Shown: positions 29,426-38,054 of the stretch, piece after piece
Layout of the letters: each line of letters opens with the position of its first letter
Numbering within the stretch: the first letter of the stretch is position 1
NCBI RefSeq assembly: GCF_002005565.1
Contig: NZ_BDJC01000006.1
Location: 1-64,000 of the forward strand
Reading direction: 5' to 3'
Length of the DNA stretch: 64,000 bases
DNA from: Streptomyces sp. JHA26
Lineage (GTDB): Bacteria; Actinomycetota; Actinomycetes; Streptomycetales; Streptomycetaceae
The notes under the pieces: model-generated
Databases searched by the model: none
Told to the model about the DNA's origin: nothing
Seen by the model: only the letters and a program-made list of their open reading frames with translations
Program-made: the position numbers and the translations under genes

Positions 29426-30121
29426 TCAGTACCAGTGGTTGTTCTGCCAGAAGGCCCAGGCGTCGCACGGGCTGCCGTAGCGGCTGTCCATGTAGTTGAG
29501 GCCCCACTTGATCTGGGTGGCCGGGTTGGTCTGCCAGTCGGAGCCGACCGAGGACATCTTGGAACCGGGCAGGGCCTGGAAGAGGCCGTAGGCGCCGGAG
29601 GAGGCGTTGACGGCCCGGTAGTTCCAGCTGGACTCGTGGTCCACGATGTTGCTGAAGCACTGGAACTGGCCGCTGGGGACCATCTGACGCGCCATCGCCT
29701 GGATCTGGCCGACGGTGTAGGAGCTCTGGACGGCGAAGGTCACGGACTCGCGCGCGGCGTCGCGGCTGGCCGCTTCCTTGGCCTCCTCGCGCTTCCTGGC
29801 CTGCTCGGCCGCCTTCCTCGCCTTCTCCTGCTTGGCGACGGCGGTCTTGGCTGCTTCCTTGCGGGCCGCCTCCTCGGCGTCCTTCTTGGCGCTCGCGTCC
29901 GCGGCGATGGCCTGTACGTCGGCCTGCTGCGTCAGGGATGCGGTCTGCACCTGCGCCTGCTCGCCCATGGGGATGTCCGCGAGCAGCGTCGTGCCTGCTG
30001 CCGTCGCCTCCGCGTCGTGGTTCTGAGCGGTGCTGCCCGAGGCAACGCCGACGACGCTTCCGACTGCGGTGACCGCCGTGGCCGAGGCCACTGCGAATCC
30101 CCGGACCGAGATCCGGCTCAC
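29426..30121 (-). CDS. Secreted lytic-transglycosylase-like protein
   Basis: A 231-residue exported protein. A signal peptide spans about residues 1-31 (GFAVASATAVTAVGSVVGVASG). A charged Ala/Lys/Glu helical stretch, about 75-125, looks like a coiled coil. The C-terminal SLT-like domain shows NIVDHESSWNYRAVNASSGAYG, with the catalytic Glu in HESSW, and ends YGSPCDAWAFWQNNHWY, as in Streptomyces cell-wall hydrolases of this class. It probably cleaves peptidoglycan during growth or spore germination. The GTG start at 30121 follows AAGGA by seven bases. Its leader is long and potentially structured. Confidence 0.87.
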   Translation of the reverse strand: MSRISVRGFAVASATAVTAVGSVVGVASGSTAQNHDAEATAAGTTLLADIPMGEQAQVQTASLTQQADVQAIAADASAKKDAEEAARKEAAKTAVAKQEKARKAAEQARKREEAKEAASRDAARESVTFAVQSSYTVGQIQAMARQMVPSGQFQCFSNIVDHESSWNYRAVNASSGAYGLFQALPGSKMSSVGSDWQTNPATQIKWGLNYMDSRYGSPCDAWAFWQNNHWY

Positions 30122-30489
30122 ACGGTTTTCCTTCCAGCATCGCCCGCTTCGGTGACCCTCGCGGACGCAATCGTGCCCCTGGCACTGGCCTCCCCAACTG
30201 CGGGTCACGGGAGGCGCGGGCCCGGTGGACAACTCCCTCGACGGGAGCGCCGCGTGGTGCTCGGGCGGCATACGACGCTGCTATGGAGTTGGACTGGTGC
30301 TTCTGTGGTGCCGTACGTCCCCCACTGCCTGACGGCGTGGGAGGCACCCCTGGGGGTACAGGTGTGTCGTATGCGGGGCCTGACAGGAATGAGACTCTGC
30401 CGTAACCCGGCGCGGTGAGGCAATTCTGTGTTGCGTGTGAAAGCTCACATCCCGTTTGGCCCTGCGGATTTCGAGAAACCTCCACGCGC
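30122..30489 (-). other. Long, possibly structured leader of transglycosylase gene
   Basis: No gene was found here. Read on the minus strand, a 9-base block (30366-30374) is complementary to one about 100 bases downstream (30268-30276). In between are an ACCCC-TG-GGGGT hairpin (about 30346-30357) and CCCCAC/GTGGG pairings that could form alternatives. This could be the 5' untranslated region of the wall-hydrolase mRNA. It does not clearly match the c-di-AMP (ydaO) riboswitch seen before some Streptomyces wall hydrolases. Confidence 0.4.
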
Positions 30490-30491
30490 GA

Positions 30492-30534
30492 CGACGCCGC
30501 CCGGCTAGGCTCTTGGCCTTTCCGGACGGCGTCG
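30492..30534 (-). terminator. Terminator after phoH
   Basis: A 13-bp stem with one mismatch (30492-30504 with 30522-30534) closes a 17-base loop, 39 bases beyond the PhoH stop on the minus strand. Confidence 0.6.
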
Positions 30535-30572
30535 GCGGTCGGGACGAGCGACCCCTTGTCGGGTCGCGGTTC

Positions 30573-31898
30573 TCAGATGTGCCCGTCCTCCAGCATTTCG
30601 GTCACGAGCGCCGCGATCTGGGACCTTTCGGACCGCGTCAGCGTGACGTGGGCGAAGAGCGGATGCCCCTTCAGCTTCTCGACGACGGCGACCACTCCGT
30701 CGTACCGCCCCACCCGCAGGTTGTCGCGCTGTGCCACGTCGTGGGTCAGCACGACCCGCGAGTTGGCGCCGATCCGGGACAGGACGGTCAGCAGGACGTT
30801 CCGCTCCAGCGACTGGGCCTCGTCCACGATCACGAACGCGTCGTGCAGCGAGCGGCCGCGGATGTGGGTGAGCGGCAGGACCTCCAGCATGCCGCGGGCG
30901 GTGACCTCCTCGATGACCTCGCGGCTGGTGACCGCCGACAGCGTGTCGAAGACGGCCTGGGCCCAGGGGCTCATCTTCTCCGCCTCGGAGCCGGGCAGAT
31001 AGCCGAGCTCCTGCCCGCCGACCGCGTACAGCGGGCGGAAGACCATCACCTTCTGGTGCTGCCGGCGCTCCAGCACGGCCTCCAGTCCCGCGCACAGCGC
31101 CAGCGCCGACTTGCCGGTGCCGGCCCGGCCGCCCATCGACACGATGCCGACGTCCGGGTCCAGCAGCAGGTCGAGCGCGATGCGCTGCTCGGCGCTGCGG
31201 CCCTTGATGCCGAACGCCTCCCGGTCGCCGCGCACCAGCCGGACGCTGCCGTCGGGTGTGACGCGGCCGAGCGCCCTGCCGCGCTCCGACTGGATGGTCA
31301 GCCCCGTGTGCACGGGCAGCTCGGCGGCCTCGGGGACGTGGACCCGGCCCTCCTCGAAGAGCACGTCCACCTGTTCACCCGGCAGGGTGAGTTCGGACAT
31401 GCCGGTCCAGCCGGAGGCGTCCGTGATGGCGAGCTCGGCGCGGTACTCCTCGGCGAGCAGACCGACGGAGGACGCCTTGATCCTGAGCGGGAGGTCCTTC
31501 GACACCACGGTGACGTCGAACCCCTCGGCCTGCAGGTTGCGGGCGACCGCGAGGATGCGGGAGTCGTTGTCCCCCAGGCGGTAGCCGGTCGGCAGCACGC
31601 TGGGGTCCGAGTGGTTGAGCTCGACACGCACGGTCCCGCCGAGGTCCCCGATCGGGATGGGGGCGTCGAGGCGACCGTGCCGCACGCGGAACTCGTCGAG
31701 CAGGCGCAGGGCCTGCCTGGCGAAGTAGCCCAGTTCGGGATGGTGCCGCTTGGCCTCCAGCTCCGTCACCACGACGATCGGGAGCACGACCTCGTGCTCG
31801 TCGAAGCGGCTCAGTGCTTTGGGGTCGGCCAGCAGGACGCTGGTGTCGAGAACGTAGGTGCGCCGATCTGGCTTGTGGCGCTTTGTGCTGGTCACCAC
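30573..31898 (-). CDS. PIN-PhoH (PhoH2) RNase/helicase protein
   Basis: A 441-residue protein combining an N-terminal PIN nuclease domain and a PhoH ATPase. The PIN acidic residues include D18 in [10 protein letters not shown]47 in [10 protein letters not shown], and D110/D112 in LGDNDSRIL. The ATPase part (about 200-441) has Walker A GRAGTGKS at 257-264 and Walker [10 protein letters not shown]. The mycobacterial PhoH2 protein of this layout unwinds and cuts RNA. It may act as a fused toxin-like RNA quality enzyme, but no separate antitoxin gene is seen. Two adjacent GTG codons (31898, 31895) could start translation. Confidence 0.92.
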   Translation of the reverse strand: MVTSTKRHKPDRRTYVLDTSVLLADPKALSRFDEHEVVLPIVVVTELEAKRHHPELGYFARQALRLLDEFRVRHGRLDAPIPIGDLGGTVRVELNHSDPSVLPTGYRLGDNDSRILAVARNLQAEGFDVTVVSKDLPLRIKASSVGLLAEEYRAELAITDASGWTGMSELTLPGEQVDVLFEEGRVHVPEAAELPVHTGLTIQSERGRALGRVTPDGSVRLVRGDREAFGIKGRSAEQRIALDLLLDPDVGIVSMGGRAGTGKSALALCAGLEAVLERRQHQKVMVFRPLYAVGGQELGYLPGSEAEKMSPWAQAVFDTLSAVTSREVIEEVTARGMLEVLPLTHIRGRSLHDAFVIVDEAQSLERNVLLTVLSRIGANSRVVLTHDVAQRDNLRVGRYDGVVAVVEKLKGHPLFAHVTLTRSERSQIAALVTEMLEDGHI

Positions 31899-33006
31899 GG
31901 AAGGACGTACCCCCTCGGAAGAGGTCGGGGAGCGACGGAGCGGACGCTGGGCCGGGAGGGCGGGAACGAGCCGGCCGGTCGACGGCCGCCTTGCACGGGC
32001 GCGGACCGCGAACCGGCCCTCCGCCGCTTCTTCCGCGCCGTGACCGCACGGTGGGGCTGGTGCAAAGGGCCTCCCGGGCGGACGGCTCCGCGCCGCCCGC
32101 TGAGATCCGATGCCCGTGGTTCGGGCATCGACCTGCTTGGCTTATGCCCTCGAACGAGCGCCGCCATGCAGTGACGGGGGACGACGCGGTGGTGAACTCC
32201 TGATGACGGGCGCCCCACGTGGGCACCCGGACGGGTCGGGGCGCGGGCGGCCCGGGGGGCGGAGCCCTCGGGGCCGGGGCCTCGGAGCCGGTGGCCTCGG
32301 GGCCGGGGGCGGAGCGTCGCGGGAGACAGGGGAGGGGCGGGAGACAGAAAAACGGGCCGGTCCGTGGGGGGGAGACGGACCGGCCCGAGGGGGGGTTTCC
32401 ACCATAACCCTTCGTAAGTGATGCTGCGTGCATCGGCGTGCCACAACTACTCTCCGAAATCGCCCGACAACGCCCGGGTAGTCACGGAACGGCATATTCC
32501 GCCCTGAATCGTGGCCAGAACGTGGCCATTCGCACGGAATTCACGGGGAAAAGGGTGACAGAGGTGGCCATACAGAGGCTCTAGTGCGCGCTGACCCCGA
32601 CGCGACGGCGCGCCCCCCGCACCCCTCCACCGGGTGACACCACCGGCGAACGCTCGCTTGACCAGGCACCGCGCAGCCCCCTCCGCTGCGCGGTGCCACA
32701 CGCGCAGCTTTGCTCACGCGAATTACCTGCTTCGAATTTACGTGATCGCTGCGGATGGTTTCGACCCGCGAGGGGCACCGGCGGATAACGATGTGGAAAC
32801 CCTGTGAGGATCGCGGGGTGATTCCGCACGCTCCCTCCGGAGCGCGGATGTTTGCGAAGGTAGGCCGCTTACGTCCGGAACGGCACACCTGACCCGGTGT
32901 CCGCCCCCGCCCCGGCGAGCACCCGGGAAATCACCCGGACGGCGGCGGGCGCACCGTGGCCCGAACGGCAGTTCCCGGCCATGTCCGTCCGAGCCCCGCC
33001 TCCGGC
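31899..33006. other. 1.1-kb region without convincing protein gene
   Basis: No frame here has credible codon use or family similarity. The first 300 bases are the phoH leader side and include a 9-bp hairpin (32108-32116 with 32122-32130). A strong terminator-like hairpin is at 32353-32387 (separate entry). Further right are a 12-bp hairpin (32665-32676 with 32686-32697, nine-base loop) and a small one (32829-32844). GC content falls between about 32440 and 32860. The right half may hold a small RNA or be a long 3' region of the methyltransferase mRNA. Confidence 0.5.
32353..32387 (-). terminator. Strong hairpin with U-tail on minus strand
   Basis: A perfect 13-bp stem (32353-32365 with 32375-32387), read on the minus strand, is followed by TTTTCTGTCTCC. 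It must end a minus-strand transcript coming from 32.4-33.8 kb, because phoH begins on the far side of it. Confidence 0.65.
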
Positions 33007-33810
33007 CTACGCGTGCGGCTTGCGGGCCTCGAAGAGCTGGCGCGCGCCGTGGGCGACGAAGGGGCCCTCGGCCCGGATCCGTTCGTGCAGGTCGCGCAGG
33101 CGGGGCCGGTACTCCTCGACGGTGAATCCGGGGACCATCCACACCACCTTGCGCAGGAAGTGGACCACGGCACCGATGTCGTGGAACTCCATCCGCAGCC
33201 GCTCCGCCCGCAGGTCGACGACCTCGAGCCCGGCGGCCTCGGCGTCGGCGCGTTCCAGGTCGGGGTGGCGGGCGTTGCGGTTCTCCTCGGGCAGGGGGCC
33301 GAGGAAGTACTCGATCAGCTCGAAGACGCTGCCGGGGCCGACGTGCTGGGCGAAGTACGTACCGCCGGGCGCGAGCACCCGGGCGATCTCCGTCCACCGG
33401 GGGACGACGGGGTGCCGGCTGACGACGAGGTCGAAGGCCCCGTCCGCGAAGGGGAACGGCGCGTCGTCGGGCGAGGCGACCACGGGGACGCCGCGCGGGT
33501 GGAGCAGTGCGGTGGCCTTGGCGAGGTTCGGCGGCCACCCCTCGGTGGCGACGACGAGCGGGGGCCGGTGCGGGGCGGCGACGCCGAGGGCGAAGTCCAG
33601 GACCTCGCCGCCGCCGGTCTGCACGTCCAGCACGGCGGTGGCTCCGGCCAGCCGCCCGCCCATGGACCGCGCGTATCCCCAGGACGGCCGTTCCTCGGTG
33701 GCCCGCCCCTCGAACCAGGAGAAGTCCCACCCCTCGGTGGGGACGGCGGCGCCCTCGGCCACGAGGGCGTCGAAGGACGGGGAGGACGAGGAGGAGGGCG
33801 GGGGTGTCAT
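33007..33810 (-). CDS. Class I SAM-dependent methyltransferase
   Basis: A 267-residue methyltransferase. Motif I reads AVLDVQTGGGEVLDFAL, the acidic motif II region is LVVATEGWPPNLAKA, and DAPFPFADGAFDLVVSRHPV plus ARVLAPGGTYFAQHVG are the later post-motif elements of the UbiE/BioC-like group. The C-terminal helical part (FLRKVVWMVPGFTVEEY) resembles uncharacterised actinobacterial methyltransferases. Substrate is unknown. The Ser/Pro-rich first dozen residues suggest a later in-frame start is possible. It is read with the flavin-dependent oxidoreductase gene upstream (64 bases apart). Confidence 0.87.
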   Translation of the reverse strand: MTPPPSSSSSPSFDALVAEGAAVPTEGWDFSWFEGRATEERPSWGYARSMGGRLAGATAVLDVQTGGGEVLDFALGVAAPHRPPLVVATEGWPPNLAKATALLHPRGVPVVASPDDAPFPFADGAFDLVVSRHPVVPRWTEIARVLAPGGTYFAQHVGPGSVFELIEYFLGPLPEENRNARHPDLERADAEAAGLEVVDLRAERLRMEFHDIGAVVHFLRKVVWMVPGFTVEEYRPRLRDLHERIRAEGPFVAHGARQLFEARKPHA

Positions 33811-33874
33811 GGGGGCGATCCGATCGGGATGTACGTGTGGGGGGAGGGGCGGGGGCCGGTGGCCGGTGGCCGGC

Positions 33875-34747
33875 TCAGTCCACCAGGGGCCGGACCTGTT
33901 CGGCCGCGAACCGGACGAAGCCCTCGGGGTCGGGTTCGTCCCCGGTCGGCTGGAGGACGACGGTGTCGGCGCCGGCCTCGGCCATCCGCCTGACGGCCTC
34001 GGCGACGGCCTCCGCGTCTCCGGCGACCCCCAGGTCGGGCGCGACCTCGAGGCCCTCGGCGCGCTGTTCGGCCCGCAGCCGCTCGGTGGCGCCGGGTCCG
34101 GTGGCCGCGAGGAGGTACACGACGACCCGGTGAGGATCGGTCCGCCCGGCCGCCGCCCGTCCCTCGTCGACGAGCAGACGGGCCCGCCGCACCGCGTCGG
34201 GGGTGTGGACCGACGTGAGGATGGTCCCGTCGGCGGCCTCCCCCGCGAGCCGCAGCGAACGGGGCCCGGTCACCCCGGCGAGCACCTCGGCCCCCGGTGC
34301 GGGCGGCCAGTCGAGGGCGACGTCGTCGAGCCGGACGTACCGCCCCTCGGTCGTCACCCGCTCCCCGCGTAGCAGGGCCCGCAGGGCGAGGAGGTGCTCC
34401 CGCAGCAGCGTGACCGGCGACTCGGCCCGCGCCCCGACCTGCCCCATCCAGTCCTGTACGCCGTGTCCGACGCCGAGGACCGCGCGGCCGGGGAACATCC
34501 GGTGCAGCGTGGCGGCCTCCATGGCGGTGACGGCCACGTTCCGCAAGGGCACGGGCAGCAGCCCGACGCCGACCCGGAGCCGCTCGGTCCACGCGAGGGC
34601 GGCGGCGGCCGTGGAGATCCCGCCCTCGAGGAAGCAGTCCTCCCACAGCCACAGCTCCTCCAGCCCGGCCTCCTCGGCGACGCGTGCCACGTCGCGCAGT
34701 CGTTCGGGGGCGAGCTGGGGGCGGAATACTGCGCCGAGTGCGGTCAT
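33875..34747 (-). CDS. LLM-class F420-dependent oxidoreductase
   Basis: A 290-residue luciferase-like TIM-barrel protein. LGAVFRPQLAPERLRDVARVAEEAGLEELWLWEDCF at the N-terminus (shown here in part), the loop LGVGHGVQDWMGQVGAR and the late PDEADTVVLQPTGDEPDPEG-like end are typical of F420-dependent LLM oxidoreductases in actinobacteria. Its partner coenzyme is likely F420 rather than FMN, judged by family resemblance only. Substrate is unknown. The 434 bases upstream contain no gene, only the 36-bp repeat at 34786-34821 and a GGCC-rich hairpin near 34850-34890. Confidence 0.8.
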   Translation of the reverse strand: MTALGAVFRPQLAPERLRDVARVAEEAGLEELWLWEDCFLEGGISTAAAALAWTERLRVGVGLLPVPLRNVAVTAMEAATLHRMFPGRAVLGVGHGVQDWMGQVGARAESPVTLLREHLLALRALLRGERVTTEGRYVRLDDVALDWPPAPGAEVLAGVTGPRSLRLAGEAADGTILTSVHTPDAVRRARLLVDEGRAAAGRTDPHRVVVYLLAATGPGATERLRAEQRAEGLEVAPDLGVAGDAEAVAEAVRRMAEAGADTVVLQPTGDEPDPEGFVRFAAEQVRPLVD

Positions 34748-34785
34748 GGGGTCTTCCTACCGTTGACCGCGGGGGCCGGACAACG

Positions 34786-34821
34786 GCATTTCGTGCTCCG
34801 GGGACGTGTGCCGGGGTGCGG
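34786..34821. repeat. 36-bp exact repeat, copy 1
   Basis: This segment is identical over 36 bases to 38000-38035. It starts with the near-palindrome GCATTTCGTGC and continues with two CCGGGG blocks. It lies just upstream of the LLM oxidoreductase start (opposite strand). The two copies bracket the STAND ATPase pair. Confidence 0.85.
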
Positions 34822-35181
34822 GTGGAGGTCGTGGAGGGTCGGCCGACCGGCTCTTCGGCCTCTTCGGCCGAGGCCTCGGGCCCTCCGGACGGAGCGCGAT
34901 GAGGTGACCGCGGCCCGCTGCGGACGGCGGACCCGGGCACGGTGGCAGCGGGAGATCCCTGCGGCCCACCGGCCGACACGGACCGTTCCGCGCGACCGGA
35001 GGCCGGGTTCGGCGACGCCACGGCGCACCGGAGCAACACCGGCTCCCGGCGCCCGCCGCCCAGGCCGACGAGCACGTGCGGCGGCACTCCGCCGCACCCG
35101 CTCACTCGGACCACGCACGACATCGAGCTCGTGACGGAGCTTCGGACGAGGACCATGCGGCCACTCGTGCGCTGCCGACCG

Positions 35182-37224
35182 TCAGTCCTGGCTCGGGCAG
35201 ACCTGCATGATCACCTGGAGTGTTCCGATCTGAGCCCGGAGGGACTTCGAGGAGTCGAGGGCCGCGATGACATCGGGATGTGCGCCCGTCAGGTCACCGT
35301 CCCCCTCGCGTTCCGCGGTGTCGGCCTCGGTGTTCAGCTCGGCTGCCCGCGTCCGCAGCCCGGAAGTGATCTTCGAGTCCGTCGCCTTCGCCGCCGCCGC
35401 TTCCAGATCCGACGCGGTCTGCCGGTAGGTGGCCGCGAGGTCTTGTGCGGTGCGTACCTCACGGTTCTTGGCGTCTTCGTTGGCCCGGTACGCCTCCGCG
35501 CAGCCGGCGGGCATGTCGTCGCCCGAGTTCGCCACCACCACTCCGGTGGCCACCCCGGCCGCCACGACCACGGTGGTGACGGTTACCGCGGTCTTCGTGC
35601 CGACCGCGGCGACGATGCTCTTGACCTGTGCGAACGCCTTGCCCAGGACGCCGCCGGCCGAAGCCACCTGTGCACCGGGCGGGGCGAGGACGGCCAGAGC
35701 GGCAAGTACGGCGGCCCGGTCGCCCCGGAGCAGATCGCGGGTCTGCTCCTCGGCACGGGCATAGGCGTGCCGGTCCTTGGTGAGGCCGCCGCGCGCCGCG
35801 GCCAGCGTGCCCAGGGAGTAGAGCCGCAGGGCCACTCGGCCCCGTCCGCCGGCCAGGGCGACGGGCGCGGCGACACCGACGAAGCGGCTCGCCGGCGCCC
35901 AGTGCTTGCCGTTGCACAGGGCTTCCGCGACGGCCTGCAGCACGTGGAGGTCGGGCAGCGGTGATGCGGAGTCACGTCGTCGGAGCTCCACGATCAGTCC
36001 CTCGGCCGCGGTGACCGGGTCGGCGGGCGGCCAGTCCTCCAGCCGGCGGACCGCGGCTGCGGCGTCGGGGGTGATCCGGACGGCGTCGTCCTGGTAGGTC
36101 ACCAGCCGCCGGTCGTGGAGTTCGCGTACCGCCTCCGGGGCACGGGCGGTTCCGGTGACCGGTGCCAGCCAGTCGGCGGACAGCGGCGTACCGAAGGTCG
36201 CCAGGGCCACCAGGGCGCGGCGCGCCGGTTCGCTCAGGGTGACGGCCAGTGCCTGGGCCTGGTCGAGTGGGCTGAGCTGCTCGGGGTCGACCGGCGGCGG
36301 GCGGTCGTGCGGCCCCCGCTTCCCCTGCGTCCGCCAGGCGTCGGAGTCCTTGATGAACTTGCCGTACATGCGCAGGCGTTGGGGCCTGCCTTCGGAGAGT
36401 TCGAGGACGCGCTCGAACTGCAGCCTGCGCAGCCCCTCCGGTTTCCCGTCCAGCCCGAGTTCGGCGCCGAGGAGGTCGGTCGCCGCTTCGTCGGACAGCC
36501 GTTGCACATGGTGCGCGGCGTCGCTGTCGGGCAACGTGGGGGAAGGGGAGGTGAACAGGAACGTGCACCCCGGGAAGGTCTCCAGCAGCTGGGCCGTGTC
36601 GGCCGGGCTCAGCGTGCTCTCGTAGACGGTGATGTGGACGTCGGACACCGGGGCGAGGGCGGTGCGGAGCACGGTCGCGTCGATGTCCCGCAGAGGGACC
36701 TGGCCGAAGAACACCTCGGTCAGTCGCGCGTAGAGGGACTGGAGCGATCCGGTCTCGCCGACGCGCGGGGTCAGGACGAATCCGCGCTGTCCACGCCGTG
36801 CCAGTTGCCGGTGCACGGCCCGGGCGATCGCCTTCTTGCCCACGCCGTCTTCGCCGTAGAGCTGGACGTGACGTCGCTCGGTGAGCTGCGCCAGGACCCG
36901 CTCGACGACTTCGTCGCGGCCGAACAGGTTTTCCGGGGCCGGCTCCGGGAGGGGGACGGGGGTTCGCAGGGGCAGCCGCAGCAGACTGCCGGCCTCGATC
37001 ACGCGGGGCGCCCCGTCGTCGCCCACCACCACGATGGTGGCGTTGTCGCCCGCGCTGACGACGCCTTCGACGTTGCCCATGATCGTGAGGGTGTCCGACG
37101 GGCGCACCAGCACCTCGTCGGGGCCCACGTCGAACGGCGCAGGAGCCGGGGCCGGGACCCGGGGCGCTTCCATGGGCGGCGCGGGGTGGGCGCCGTCGGG
37201 GCGCTGCCCCATGTCGCCGCTCAT
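35182..37224 (-). CDS. STAND/NB-ARC-like ATPase with C-terminal membrane segment
   Basis: A 680-residue protein that I recognise by architecture only. A Pro-rich start leads to a short Gly/Asp-rich strand motif (residues 49-66, GNVEGVVSAGDNATIVV). A P-loop ATPase region (about 98-300) has Walker A at 124-131 (GEDGVGKK, with Lys where Ser/Thr is usual), a possible Walker B near 196-206 and a sensor-like LFTSPSP at 223-229. A winged-helix-like region spans about 318-395, and a helical region 400-510. One membrane helix (about 546-566) precedes an external helical domain, 567-680, with Cys575 and Cys676 that could pair. Four-base overlap with the upstream small gene indicates a two-gene system. 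A signalling or defence role is inference. Confidence 0.65.
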   Translation of the reverse strand: MSGDMGQRPDGAHPAPPMEAPRVPAPAPAPFDVGPDEVLVRPSDTLTIMGNVEGVVSAGDNATIVVVGDDGAPRVIEAGSLLRLPLRTPVPLPEPAPENLFGRDEVVERVLAQLTERRHVQLYGEDGVGKKAIARAVHRQLARRGQRGFVLTPRVGETGSLQSLYARLTEVFFGQVPLRDIDATVLRTALAPVSDVHITVYESTLSPADTAQLLETFPGCTFLFTSPSPTLPDSDAAHHVQRLSDEAATDLLGAELGLDGKPEGLRRLQFERVLELSEGRPQRLRMYGKFIKDSDAWRTQGKRGPHDRPPPVDPEQLSPLDQAQALAVTLSEPARRALVALATFGTPLSADWLAPVTGTARAPEAVRELHDRRLVTYQDDAVRITPDAAAAVRRLEDWPPADPVTAAEGLIVELRRRDSASPLPDLHVLQAVAEALCNGKHWAPASRFVGVAAPVALAGGRGRVALRLYSLGTLAAARGGLTKDRHAYARAEEQTRDLLRGDRAAVLAALAVLAPPGAQVASAGGVLGKAFAQVKSIVAAVGTKTAVTVTTVVVAAGVATGVVVANSGDDMPAGCAEAYRANEDAKNREVRTAQDLAATYRQTASDLEAAAAKATDSKITSGLRTRAAELNTEADTAEREGDGDLTGAHPDVIAALDSSKSLRAQIGTLQVIMQVCPSQD

Positions 37225-37631
37225 CGTCCCTGGACGATCGTCGCGCCGTCTCCGGTGGAGAGGATCCCGTTGACGTCTCCGCCGACAGCGATCCCCCGCC
37301 TGCCCCCGGCCCGCACGTCGGGCGCCGGGGGAAGCAGCGCGGCGACCTCGGCCAACAGGGACGAGTCGTCCTTCAGGGCTTTCCGCAGCTGCGCGCGCAG
37401 CACGGCGAGCGCGTCCTCGTCGGGCGATTCCGCCAGGTCGGTCACCGCCTCCTCGATCGGCGCGCGGCGCGCGGTCCGATCCAGGATCCTGCCGAGCAGC
37501 CGTCGGCCCAGCCGGACAGTCTCCCCGGCGGCCTCGTCCTCGGCCCTGCGGAGCACGTCGGCTCCGTAGACCGCGACGGCCGCACCCACTGCCGGGACGA
37601 CCTGCCCGAGCACGGATTCGATATCGGTCAC
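37221..37631 (-). CDS. Small partner protein of STAND ATPase
   Basis: A 136-residue mostly helical protein of unknown family. Its C-terminus (residues 117-133, GGDVNGILSTGDGATIV) matches the motif near the N-terminus of the ATPase encoded next, which suggests that the two proteins share an interaction module. The region from 5 to 30 is hydrophobic enough to be membrane-associated. GTG 37631 has AAGGGG about six bases upstream. The stop overlaps the ATPase ATG (ATGA). It may be an effector-associated adaptor; no enzymatic motif is seen. Confidence 0.6.
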   Translation of the reverse strand: MTDIESVLGQVVPAVGAAVAVYGADVLRRAEDEAAGETVRLGRRLLGRILDRTARRAPIEEAVTDLAESPDEDALAVLRAQLRKALKDDSSLLAEVAALLPPAPDVRAGGRRGIAVGGDVNGILSTGDGATIVQGR

Positions 37632-37870
37632 TGTTTCCCCTTGCGAACGCACCGATCACCACAGTCACGGTTGCTTTGCCTGTGGAGGGTAGTGGTGGTG
37701 CTGAGGGGGCGAGGGGGCATCGCACATAATTCACCGGCGCGGGGTGCAGCCGCGGAAGTACCCGAACAAATTGCCGAAGCAAGTGAATTGACGGCCCGTC
37801 GGGATACTGCCGCCCGGGCCGTCCGAGGCTGCCGAGGCCGCACGCCCGGAGCGGTTCGGCACCCCTTGGC

Positions 37871-37958
37871 GACGTTCGGCGATGGGAGCGAATGTCCCGG
37901 CAGGGCAGGGCGCGGGGCGGCGTGTCGCTGGGACATTCGCTCCGATCAGCGCCTGCCG
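37871..37958. repeat. Long palindromic repeat, copy A
   Basis: This roughly 88-bp unit is almost identical to 38467-38554. Left arm 37881-37898 pairs with right arm 37930-37947 around a 31-base GC-rich spacer, with one mismatch. The surrounding gap (37632-38054) contains no gene; it also holds the second 36-bp repeat. Confidence 0.85.
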
Positions 37959-37999
37959 GAGAACTCCGCCCGCGGCATCCCGCTGGGGTCCGGGCAGCA

Positions 38000-38035
38000 G
38001 CATTTCGTGCTCCGGGGACGTGTGCCGGGGTGCGG
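38000..38035. repeat. 36-bp exact repeat, copy 2
   Basis: Identical to 34786-34821. It ends 19 bases before the DUF192 start, so it sits within that gene's leader or promoter. Confidence 0.85.
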
Positions 38036-38054
38036 TGGGCGGAAGGGAGTGGGT

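Noticed and set aside
30122..30489. c-di-AMP (ydaO) riboswitch before the wall hydrolase gene
   Set aside because: The expected conserved blocks are not clearly present; kept only as a possible unclassified structured leader.
33453..34133. Plus-strand open frames across the methyltransferase and oxidoreductase genes
   Set aside because: They are Arg/Gly/Pro-rich antisense shadows without ribosome-binding sites or family similarity.
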